NCBI RefSeq assembly: GCF_000224335.1
Contig: NZ_AFXZ01000003.1
Span: forward strand, 48,342-112,341
Length of the DNA stretch: 64,000 bases
Reading direction: 5' to 3'
Source of the DNA: Bizionia argentinensis JUB59
GTDB taxonomy: Bacteria; Bacteroidota; Bacteroidia; Flavobacteriales; Flavobacteriaceae
Both the position numbers and the translations under genes were made by a program. A model generated the notes under the pieces. The model saw only the letters and a program-made list of their open reading frames with translations, did not search any database and was not told the origin of the DNA. Numbering within the stretch: position 1 is the first letter of the stretch; every line of letters starts with the position of its first letter. Shown piece after piece: positions 24,084 to 30,881 of this stretch.

Positions 24084-24839
24084 ATGAACATGAAACCATA
24101 CGTAAAACAAACCATAGAAAACGAAGTCGCATATATAGAGTTTTATCATCCAGCACACAACTCCTTACCAGGAGATGTGTTGGCGGAATTAGCGCAAACC
24201 ATTACTGCTGCAGGAGAGAATAAAGATGTGAAAGTCATTGTACTTAAAAGCGGCGGAGATCGTACGTTTTGTGCAGGCGCTAGTTTTAATGAACTTATAA
24301 ACATTAATGATGAAGCAACTGGAAAAGTATTCTTTTCAGGATTTGCAAATGTGATTAATGCGATGCGCAAATGTCCGAAGTTCATCATAGGACGTATTCA
24401 AGGTAAAACCGTTGGAGGAGGCGTAGGATTAGCTGCAGCAACCGATTATTGTATGGCAACCAAGTTCGCAGCTATCAAGTTAAGTGAATTAAATATCGGA
24501 ATCGGACCATTTGTTGTCGGACCCGCTATTGAACGTAAAATGGGTGTCAGCGCGATGTCGCAAATTGCTATTGATGCCAATTCGTTTTATCCAGCAGAAT
24601 GGGCGCAACAAAAAGGGTTGTTCACTCAAGTTTATGACACGGTAGAAGAACTAGACGAAGCCGTAAAAGCAACTGCTAATCATTTATGTACTTTTAATCC
24701 AGAAGCGATGATAGAAATGAAAAAAATTTTCTGGAGCGGAACTGATAATTGGGATAATTTGTTGGCGGAACGCGCAGCTACTAGTGGGCGATTGGTGCTG
24801 AGTGAATTTACGAAGGAGAAATTGAAAGGGTTTGAGTAG
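24084..24839 (+). CDS. Enoyl-CoA hydratase/isomerase family protein, PaaF-like
   Basis: A 251-residue crotonase-fold enzyme with oxyanion-hole segments TFCAGASFNELI and GRIQGKTVGGGVGLAAATDY. By position it should be PaaF, the 2,3-dehydroadipyl-CoA hydratase, because PaaG is already encoded at 15143. The usual hydratase catalytic Glu pair is not obvious (IGPFVVGPAIERK), so specificity is uncertain. ATG 24084 abuts the hairpin; ATG 24090 (MKPYVKQ) keeps the 6-10 nt hairpin-to-start spacing seen at other genes and may be the true start. A left-type hairpin begins 3 nt after the stop. Confidence 0.88.
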   Translation: MNMKPYVKQTIENEVAYIEFYHPAHNSLPGDVLAELAQTITAAGENKDVKVIVLKSGGDRTFCAGASFNELININDEATGKVFFSGFANVINAMRKCPKFIIGRIQGKTVGGGVGLAAATDYCMATKFAAIKLSELNIGIGPFVVGPAIERKMGVSAMSQIAIDANSFYPAEWAQQKGLFTQVYDTVEELDEAVKATANHLCTFNPEAMIEMKKIFWSGTDNWDNLLAERAATSGRLVLSEFTKEKLKGFE

Positions 24840-24842
24840 CAA

Positions 24843-24862
24843 ATTCCTGCGAAGGCAGGAAT
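24843..24862 (+). repeat. Left-type hairpin, left end of GIY-YIG cassette C
   Basis: ATTCCTGCGAAGGCAGGAAT, 8-bp stem, loop GAAG, 3 nt after the upstream stop codon. With 25211-25230 it forms inverted ends of a 388-bp unit. Confidence 0.9.
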
Positions 24863-24878
24863 CTCATAATAAAAATAA

Positions 24879-25202
24879 ATGAAACTTTGGTACATCTATA
24901 TCATGGCAAACAAGCCCAACGGAATAATTTATATTGGCGTTACAGATAATAGTGAAGAAAGAGTAAGAGCGCTTAAAAACAAAGTATTTCCAAAGTCCTT
25001 TACTGCCAGGTATAATTGTGATTTATTAGTTTATTTTGAGGAGTTTGAAAATGGTGAGGAAGCATCACGAAGAGAAAAATAATTCAAAAAATGGAAACGA
25101 GAACGGAAAGTGAAGCTAATTGAAGAAATGAATCCTAGTTGGTCAGATTTAAGTATAAATTGGAATTTAAATTCGAATAGAGAATATAGAAATAACATAT
25201 AA
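24879..25202 (+). pseudogene. GIY-YIG nuclease family protein, copy C, with nonsense codon
   Basis: ATG 24879 opens the best-preserved start of the three copies (MKLWYIYIMANKPNG, then IYIGVTD). The frame is interrupted by TAA at 25080-25082, exactly where copy A has CAA (Gln, in RERQFKKW) and copy B has CAG (KEKQMKKW). After it the frame stays open (FKKWKRERKVKLIEEM, NPSWSDL) to a TAA at 25200-25202. A single C-to-T transition explains the break. The truncated 67-residue product would keep the GIY-YIG strands, Arg and Glu but lose the C-terminal helix. The unit is bounded by left- and right-type hairpins. Confidence 0.85.
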
Positions 25203-25210
25203 ATAAAAAG

Positions 25211-25230
25211 ATTCCTGCCTACGCAGGAAT
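25211..25230 (-). repeat. Right-type hairpin, right end of GIY-YIG cassette C
   Basis: ATTCCTGC / GCAGGAAT with loop CTAC, ending 6 nt before the paaY ATG. It is the reverse complement of 24843-24862 apart from one loop base. Confidence 0.9.
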
Positions 25231-25236
25231 AGGTCT

Positions 25237-25854
25237 ATGATTTACAAATTCAACAATTTCACCCCCGTAGTCCACGAGTCCAGTTTTGTTCACCCACTAG
25301 CTGCCGTAACCGGAAATGTTATTATCGGTAAAAACTGTTATATTGGTCCAGGAGCTGCTATTCGTGGCGATTGGGGACAGATTATTTTGGAAGACGGCGT
25401 AAATGTTCAGGAAAACTGTACGGTGCATATGTTTCCGGGGAAATCCATTACCTTACAAGAAAGTGCTCATGTTGGTCACGGTGCTATTATTCATGGCGCT
25501 AATTTGGGTAGAAACTGTATGATCGGTATGAATTCCGTTATCATGGACGATGCTGAAATTGGCGATGAAAGTATCGTAGGTGCTATGGCATTTGTAAAGG
25601 CAGAAACTAAAATTCCCAAACGGAGTTTAGTTGTTGGAAACCCTGCAAAAGTTATAAAGCAAGTGTCGGATGAGATGATTGCATGGAAAACAAAAGGTAC
25701 CCAATTGTATCAACAGTTACCGGCCGATTGTCACGCCAATTTAAAAGAGGTAGAGGCACTTCGCGAAGTGCCTGAAAACATGAAAATGCAGGAAAGTGTT
25801 TATAAAACACTTCGTGAACAATTCGTTAAAAAAAGTGAGTCTCAAATTAAATAG
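25237..25854 (+). CDS. paaY: PaaY-type gamma-carbonic-anhydrase-fold protein
   Basis: A 205-residue left-handed parallel beta-helix protein with hexapeptide repeats (NVIIGKNCYIGPGAAIRGDWG, of which VIIGKNCYIGPG is typical) and the zinc-site His residues in TVHMFPGK, SAHVGHGAIIHGA. PaaY proteins of paa operons are gamma-class hexapeptide enzymes proposed to act as thioesterases or carbonic anhydrases that relieve dead-end CoA products. Length agrees with the family. The start lies 6 nt after a right-type hairpin. Confidence 0.93.
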   Translation: MIYKFNNFTPVVHESSFVHPLAAVTGNVIIGKNCYIGPGAAIRGDWGQIILEDGVNVQENCTVHMFPGKSITLQESAHVGHGAIIHGANLGRNCMIGMNSVIMDDAEIGDESIVGAMAFVKAETKIPKRSLVVGNPAKVIKQVSDEMIAWKTKGTQLYQQLPADCHANLKEVEALREVPENMKMQESVYKTLREQFVKKSESQIK

Positions 25855-25861
25855 AGTTAAC

Positions 25862-25894
25862 AGACCTCACAGGTTTTAAAAACCTGTGAGGTCT
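25862..25894. repeat. Perfect palindrome between paaY and the E2 gene
   Basis: AGACCTCACAGGTTTT / AAAACCTGTGAGGTCT, 16-bp arms with one central base, 8 nt after the paaY stop codon. It shares GACCTCACAG with 20903-20912. Confidence 0.9.
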
Positions 25895-25910
25895 AGATAT
25901 AGATTAAGAA

Positions 25911-27233
25911 ATGAGTAACGAAAAGAAATTGCCACTTTCGTGGGAACTTAAAATGCCTAAAATGGGCGAAAGTATTACAGAAGGAACCATCATCAACTGG
26001 TTAATCGCCGAAGGCGACACCTTTGAAGAAGGTGACATCATCCTAGAAGTCGCCACTGATAAAGTGGATAACGAAGTACCAGCGCCAATTTCAGGAACCC
26101 TAGTTAGAACCATGTTTCAATCCAAAGATGTAGTTCCAGTAGGCGAGGTTATTGCTATTTTAGAAGTTTCAGAAGATGCAAAACCTCTAAAAAAGGAGCC
26201 GGTCGCATCGAACGAAGTAAAAGCGTCTGCAGAAAAGAAGAAAAAGCTAACGCAACCAAAACCAGTTCAGGTAGCTTCACCTTCCAGTTCATTTTCAACG
26301 TCAAATTCGAATACGTTCTTTTCACCATTAATCATCAAAATCGCCAAAGAGCAGCATATCAGTTTTGAAGAACTTGCCAGAATTCCTGCAACAGGACATG
26401 AAGGCCGACTTCGCAAAAGCGATGTGTTTAATTATATAGAAGACGGTAGACCCTTTCAATTCGCACAAGCTGTAACACAAGATCCAACAGCCTATAGAAT
26501 TCCGCAATTAACGTTTGATAAAGGCAAAGGGAAAATCATTGAGATGGACCGTATGCGTCAAATGATTGCCGACCATATGGTGTATTCCAAGCATACATCT
26601 CCTCATGTTACAGCTTATGTGGAAGCCGATATGACCAATATGGTGAATTGGCGAAATGCCAATAAAAAGCCTTTCCAAGAAAAATATGGTGAACGCTTAA
26701 CTTTTACGCCATTATTTGTTGAGGCCGTAGCGAAGGCAGTTAAAGATTTTCCAAATATCAACGCATCAGTTGATGGTAATAATATTATCGTTAAAGAAGA
26801 TATTAATATCGGAATGGCAACCGCTTTACCGAGTGGTAATTTAATTGTGCCGGTTGTAAGAAATGCCGATACAAAAGATTTGAAAACAATAGCCGAAAAT
26901 GTCAACGCCCTAGCTAGTAAAGCTAGAGAAAATAAGTTAGGAGCGGATGATATTAAAGGCAGTACGTTTACCATTTCCAATGTAGGAACTTTTGGAAGTG
27001 TTATGGGAACACCGATTATCAATCAGCCCGAAGTCGCTATTTTGGCTTTAGGAATTATTAAAAAACGCGCTGAAGTTATAGAAACTGAAAAAGGTGATGA
27101 AATTGCCATTCGCAGTATGATGTATTTATCGCTTTCATTTGACCATCGTGTAGTAGATGGTTTTTTAGGAGGCAGTTTTGTACGTCGTGTTGCTGATTAT
27201 TTTGAGCAATTTGATGTGAATAGAGAAATTTAA
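25911..27233 (+). CDS. 2-oxoacid dehydrogenase E2 (dihydrolipoyl acyltransferase)
   Basis: A 440-residue E2 of the branched-chain type. It has a lipoyl domain (residues about 10-90, lipoylated Lys51 in EVATDKVDNEV), a Pro/Lys/Ser linker, a peripheral subunit-binding domain (about 138-175, IPATGHEGRLRKSDV) and the catalytic domain with FDHRVVDGF. It transfers acyl groups from E1 to CoA. ATG 25911 is preferred since ELKMPKMGES belongs to the lipoyl domain, but residues 7-12 (LPLSWE) are encoded by a degenerate right-type hairpin, and ATG 25953 has the hairpin-to-start spacing seen at other genes here. An E1 gene follows. Confidence 0.92.
   Translation: MSNEKKLPLSWELKMPKMGESITEGTIINWLIAEGDTFEEGDIILEVATDKVDNEVPAPISGTLVRTMFQSKDVVPVGEVIAILEVSEDAKPLKKEPVASNEVKASAEKKKKLTQPKPVQVASPSSSFSTSNSNTFFSPLIIKIAKEQHISFEELARIPATGHEGRLRKSDVFNYIEDGRPFQFAQAVTQDPTAYRIPQLTFDKGKGKIIEMDRMRQMIADHMVYSKHTSPHVTAYVEADMTNMVNWRNANKKPFQEKYGERLTFTPLFVEAVAKAVKDFPNINASVDGNNIIVKEDINIGMATALPSGNLIVPVVRNADTKDLKTIAENVNALASKARENKLGADDIKGSTFTISNVGTFGSVMGTPIINQPEVAILALGIIKKRAEVIETEKGDEIAIRSMMYLSLSFDHRVVDGFLGGSFVRRVADYFEQFDVNREI
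25929..25946 (-). repeat. Degenerate right-type hairpin inside the E2 start region
   Basis: TTGCCAC / GTGGGAA with loop TTTC; one mismatch (G opposite G) compared with 24066-24083. It ends 6 nt before the in-frame ATG at 25953. Confidence 0.65.
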
Positions 27234-27287
27234 TAAGCAGAAAAATTTTAGACGTTTTTAAAATGTTGAGATTTTTAGTAATATTTC

Positions 27288-27373
27288 GCGTTAGGGATTG
27301 AAGCGCCATCCTTTTTTGTTTTTCGCAAAAAAGATATAGCGAAAAGCCCGACCCTTTCGGGTAACGCCCAAAA
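27288..27373 (-). repeat. Long dispersed element, right orientation
   Basis: About 86 bp starting GCGTTAGGGATTGAAG and ending GGGTAACGCCCAAAA: reverse orientation relative to 20806-20886. The middle contains TTTTTTG / CAAAAAA and a CGAAAAG arm. It ends 10 nt before the E1 ATG. Confidence 0.75.
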
Positions 27374-27383
27374 AAAGTTAAAT

Positions 27384-29531
27384 ATGAGTAGTTTAGACAA
27401 AGACATATTAAAAAAAGGATTTATAACGTTGTGCACTGCCAAAGCTATGGCAGAATTGTATGAAGCTAATTTCAAGCAAGTATCTAAATATGTGCATGCC
27501 ACATCTCGTGGTCACGAAGCCATTCAAATTGCTTTGGGTTTGCAGTTATTACCACAAGATTATGCGTTTCCGTATTATAGAGATGATGCTATGTTATTAT
27601 CGTTTGGTGTAACGCCATACGATTTAATGCTGCAGTTATTAGCAAAAAAAGACGATCCATTTTCAGCGGGACGAACCTATTATGCGCACCCAAGTATAAA
27701 GGATGCCGATAAACCTAAAGTGCCACATCAATCTTCCGCAACAGGTATGCAAGCCATTCCAGCCACTGGTGTTGCTCTGGGATTCCATTATCGCGAAGGC
27801 GGTAATCTCTTTGCGGAAGAAAACAAAGTAAAGGGGAATGAGCAAAACCCGGTAGAAAATTTCACAAACGATTATGATGCTTCTGTTCATTCAGAAGATT
27901 CCCGCCTTCGCGGGAATTCGCCAATTAGTGTTTGTTCTTTAGGTGATGCCTCCGTTACCGAAGGTGAAGTTGCTGAAGCCTTTCAAATGGCGGCATTAAA
28001 GCAACTGCCAATTTTATATTTGATTCAAGATAATGATTGGGATATTTCAGCAAATGCGGCTGAAACACGTGCTCAAAACGCCTTTGAATATGCTCAAGGA
28101 TTTCATGGTTTAGAAGCTATTACTATAGATGGTGCCAATTTTACAGAAAGTTATAAAGCATTAGAAAAAGTAATTAAAACAATTCGAGAAGAACGTCGTC
28201 CTTTTTTAGTTCACGCCAAAGTTCCATTGTTAAATCACCATACATCTGGTGTTAGAATGGAATGGTACCGTGATGATTTAGAAGAAGCTAGATCACGTGA
28301 TCCATATCCGGTTTTAAAACAACAATTATTAGATGGTGGTTTTTCAGAAGAAGAAATTAATGAAATTGAAAAATTTGCTAAAGTAAATGTACAATTGGAT
28401 TACGAAAAAGCATTGCAAGCTGAAGATCCAAAACCTGAAGATTTATTTACTAACGATTTTGCACCTACGCCAATTACAGAAGAATTGGGAGAGCGCTCAC
28501 CAAAAGGTGCCGATAAAGTCGTGATGGTAGATTGTGCTTTGTTCGCTATAGAAGAATTAATGCGAAAGCATAAGGAATGTTTATTATACGGTCAGGATGT
28601 TGGAGCAAGATTAGGAGGTGTGTTTCGGGAAGCTGCTACATTAGCCCAGAAATTTGGTGACGACCGCGTATTTAATACGCCAATACAAGAAGCCTTTATT
28701 GTGGGCTCTACCGTTGGAATGAGTGCCGTTGGCTTAAAACCAATTGTTGAGGTTCAGTTTGCCGATTATATTTGGCCTGGTTTAAATCAATTATTTACAG
28801 AAGTAAGTAGAAGTTGTTATTTAAGTAATGGGAAATGGCCGGTAAGTATGATTCTGCGTGTGCCCATTGGTGCATACGGAAGTGGTGGACCTTATCATTC
28901 ATCGTCAGTAGAGAGTGTTATTACCAATATCCGCGGAATAAAAATTGCATACCCAAGTAACGGTGCCGATTTAAAAGGTTTAATGAAAGCGGCTTATTAT
29001 GATCCAAATCCGGTAGTTATTTTAGAACATAAAGGCTTGTACTGGTCTAAAGTACCAGGAACACAAGGTGCCACATCGATTGAGCCATCGGAAGATTACG
29101 TTTTGCCATTCGGAAAAGCATGGGTATTACAGGAAGTTTGGAAGCAAGAAAATGTAGAAACTATAACTATAGTAACATATGGAATGGGTGTGCATTGGGC
29201 AATGAATGCTTCGGAAGAACTTGGTATGAAAAACCAAATTGAAGTCATTGATTTACGTACGTTATTTCCTCTGGACGAAGAAACTATTATGAAATCCGTT
29301 AAGAAAACTGGGAAATGCCTTGTAGTAACGGAAGAGCCAAGTAATAATAGTTTTGCAAGAGCGTTGTCTGGGAAAATTCAAGAGGAATGTTTCAAATTTT
29401 TAGATGCGCCCGTTATGACTATTGGTAGTGAGAACATGCCAGCCATTCCTTTAAATTCTGTTTTGGAGGAAACTATGATTCCGTCCACCGAGAAAGTTAA
29501 GGTTAAGATAAATGAGTTATTAAATTATTGA
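27384..29531 (+). CDS. 2-oxoacid dehydrogenase E1, fused alpha and beta subunits (branched-chain type)
   Basis: A 715-residue single-chain E1 that decarboxylates 2-oxoacids with thiamine diphosphate and acylates the E2 lipoyl group. Residues 1-345 are the alpha part (SRGHEAIQIALG; ThDP motif from GDASVTEGEV to QDNDWDIS) and residues 375-715 the beta part (LYGQDVGARLGGVFREA; VEVQFADYIWPGLNQL). Alpha-beta fusion is frequent in Bacteroidota. Between ATGVALGFHY and ISVCSLGDAS there is an enlarged loop (residues about 135-180), part of which (SEDSRLRGNS) is encoded by a palindromic repeat at 27898-27917. E2 is just upstream; E3 is not in the window. Confidence 0.92.
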   Translation: MSSLDKDILKKGFITLCTAKAMAELYEANFKQVSKYVHATSRGHEAIQIALGLQLLPQDYAFPYYRDDAMLLSFGVTPYDLMLQLLAKKDDPFSAGRTYYAHPSIKDADKPKVPHQSSATGMQAIPATGVALGFHYREGGNLFAEENKVKGNEQNPVENFTNDYDASVHSEDSRLRGNSPISVCSLGDASVTEGEVAEAFQMAALKQLPILYLIQDNDWDISANAAETRAQNAFEYAQGFHGLEAITIDGANFTESYKALEKVIKTIREERRPFLVHAKVPLLNHHTSGVRMEWYRDDLEEARSRDPYPVLKQQLLDGGFSEEEINEIEKFAKVNVQLDYEKALQAEDPKPEDLFTNDFAPTPITEELGERSPKGADKVVMVDCALFAIEELMRKHKECLLYGQDVGARLGGVFREAATLAQKFGDDRVFNTPIQEAFIVGSTVGMSAVGLKPIVEVQFADYIWPGLNQLFTEVSRSCYLSNGKWPVSMILRVPIGAYGSGGPYHSSSVESVITNIRGIKIAYPSNGADLKGLMKAAYYDPNPVVILEHKGLYWSKVPGTQGATSIEPSEDYVLPFGKAWVLQEVWKQENVETITIVTYGMGVHWAMNASEELGMKNQIEVIDLRTLFPLDEETIMKSVKKTGKCLVVTEEPSNNSFARALSGKIQEECFKFLDAPVMTIGSENMPAIPLNSVLEETMIPSTEKVKVKINELLNY
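27898..27917. repeat. Palindromic repeat inside the E1 coding region
   Basis: ATTCCCGC / GCGGGAAT, 8-bp perfect stem, loop CTTC: same geometry as the ATTCCTGC hairpins. It is read in frame as DSRLRGN. Confidence 0.9.
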
Positions 29532-29597
29532 TTGGAGTTAAATAGTATCACTAAAAATGATTAGTTTTATCTACACTAAAAACTAAAATATAATATT

Positions 29598-29840
29598 ATG
29601 AAAAATGTAATTTACAAGATTGCTTTCCTATTGGTATTTACGGTAGCGTTTTCATCATGTAGAGATGAGAAAACTCAAAAAGAAGAGTTAATTGAAGAAA
29701 TGCAAGATAAGGATGCAGATATTAAAGTAAAAGATCGCGCTAACGATACTAAAATCAAAATGGAAACCGAAGATAAAAAGGTGAAAATTAAGGAGAGTGA
29801 TGATGGCGATACTAAAATCAAAATCAAAGAAGACAATTAA
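29598..29840 (+). CDS. Small charged lipoprotein, function unknown
   Basis: An 80-residue protein with a signal peptide and lipobox-like FSSC at residues 18-21, followed by a very hydrophilic chain built of Lys/Glu/Asp repeats (KIKMETEDKKVKIKE, DTKIKIKED). It is probably a lipidated, unstructured or coiled envelope peptide. I do not recognise a family. A terminator follows 20 nt after its stop. Confidence 0.6.
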   Translation: MKNVIYKIAFLLVFTVAFSSCRDEKTQKEELIEEMQDKDADIKVKDRANDTKIKMETEDKKVKIKESDDGDTKIKIKEDN

Positions 29841-29860
29841 AGCCTTATAAGTACCAAATT

Positions 29861-29893
29861 AAAAAACCAATATTCATTGAATATTGGTTTTTT
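29861..29893 (+). terminator. Intrinsic terminator of the small lipoprotein gene
   Basis: CCAATATT / AATATTGG stem (loop CATTG) inside A6...T7 flanks. Confidence 0.85.
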
Positions 29894-29900
29894 TGTAAAT

Positions 29901-29931
29901 AAAAAGAGCCTATCAATTGATAGGCTCTTTT
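29901..29931 (-). terminator. Terminator of cspA (usable in both directions)
   Basis: AAAGAGCCTATCA / TGATAGGCTCTTT stem with a tiny central loop and A/T tails; 22 bp after the cspA stop on the minus strand. Confidence 0.8.
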
Positions 29932-29953
29932 GTAAAGTTTTAAAAGTATATAA

Positions 29954-30145
29954 TTAGATAACTTTTACGTTAATCGCGTTTAATCCTTTTTTACCTTCTG
30001 TCAAATCGAATTCAACTTGGTCGCCTTCTCTTACTTCGTCAATTAAGCCAGAGATATGAACGAAATGCTCTTTATTGTTTCCTTCTTCTGTGATGAATCC
30101 AAAACCTTTAGAGTCATTAAAAAATTTTACTGTACCAGTACTCAT
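29954..30145 (-). CDS. Cold-shock domain protein, CspA family
   Basis: A 63-residue CspA-type single-stranded nucleic-acid-binding protein. RNP1 (KGFGFITEE) and RNP2-like (EHFVHISGL) motifs are present, and the start TGTVKFFNDSKGFGF is canonical. It likely acts as an RNA chaperone. Several homologues per genome are usual. It is transcribed divergently from the region upstream of susC and is followed by its own terminator. Confidence 0.96.
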   Translation of the reverse strand: MSTGTVKFFNDSKGFGFITEEGNNKEHFVHISGLIDEVREGDQVEFDLTEGKKGLNAINVKVI

Positions 30146-30332
30146 AATATAATTTATTTAATTAAGTGACAAAGGTAGTTTAATAAAATCGTTCTTCACG
30201 GTCTTTTTTTAAAAACTTTCAATTATTTTATAAATACGCAATTAAAACTAGAGCAGTAAAGGAATACTTATAATATAATTCTTTAAAAATATGCACCATA
30301 TATATAATACATTAAAACCTTCTTGAAGATTA

Positions 30333-30482
30333 ATGCTAAATAGAGCTTTAAAAAAAATAAATTTAATCTTTATCACAATGTGTTTTTCAATATGCTATTT
30401 TAACTGCTCATCCGTTAGACTAATTATAAACCCAGAATATATAGCAAAACAGAAAAAAATGAACGTTATCAGAAACGGTTAG
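30333..30482 (+). CDS. Possible small lipoprotein or gene remnant
   Basis: A 49-codon ORF from ATG 30333 with a hydrophobic N-terminus (INLIFITMCFSICYF) and a Cys in FNCSS that could be a lipobox, then RLIINPEYIAKQKKMNVIRNG. It may be the truncated 5' end of a longer lipoprotein gene, since the downstream sequence in all frames is stop-rich. No family is recognised. Confidence 0.3.
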   Translation: MLNRALKKINLIFITMCFSICYFNCSSVRLIINPEYIAKQKKMNVIRNG

Positions 30483-30846
30483 GGCGTTACTGATTGTATA
30501 GCGGGAATAAAAGATAAGTTATTTTGAATATCATTATAAGAATTACCCTCAAAAGATGAAATTAATGCTTTTAAAAAAATAATATCAGAATAATTTAAAT
30601 TAAAATAAAATCGATGGAGGTTAATAAAAAAGGTGTTAATTAATGATTACACTAAAAAAGTGAGTTTATTAAAATCAACAATACATTATAGCGGTTCATT
30701 TTTAACTAGTTACAACTTCTTTGTGTTGGTGTCATTGCAATCCAACTTCTTTATAGTTGTGCAAAACGTTATTATTTAAATTGCAACTTAATTAACATTA
30801 ACATAACATTCTTTGGATAAAATTAGATGTTATATAAATATATTAT

Positions 30847-30854
30847 TATGTTTG
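30847..30854 (+). promoter_or_regulatory. Possible susC -7 element
   Basis: TATGTTTG fits TAnnTTTG and lies 27 nt before the susC ATG. A TTTG at 30812 is too far (31 nt) for a standard -33 box, so support is moderate. Confidence 0.4.
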
Positions 30855-30881
30855 TCACTGACTAATTCAAATAAAAAATTT

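Larger units (their letters stand above)
30146..30881. other. Long AT-rich intergenic region upstream of susC
   Basis: 736 bp between divergent cspA and susC. It must hold the cspA promoter and leader at its left end and the susC promoter at its right end. CAACTTCTTT occurs twice, 30 bp apart (30713-30722 and 30743-30752), a possible regulator site. A 49-codon lipoprotein-like ORF at 30333 is listed separately. Nothing else is recognised. Confidence 0.5.

Noticed and set aside
30813..30881. Longer N-terminus for the SusC protein starting at TTG 30813
   Set aside because: It places a polar segment before an otherwise perfect signal peptide; a -7 element lies inside this stretch, so ATG 30882 is the better start.
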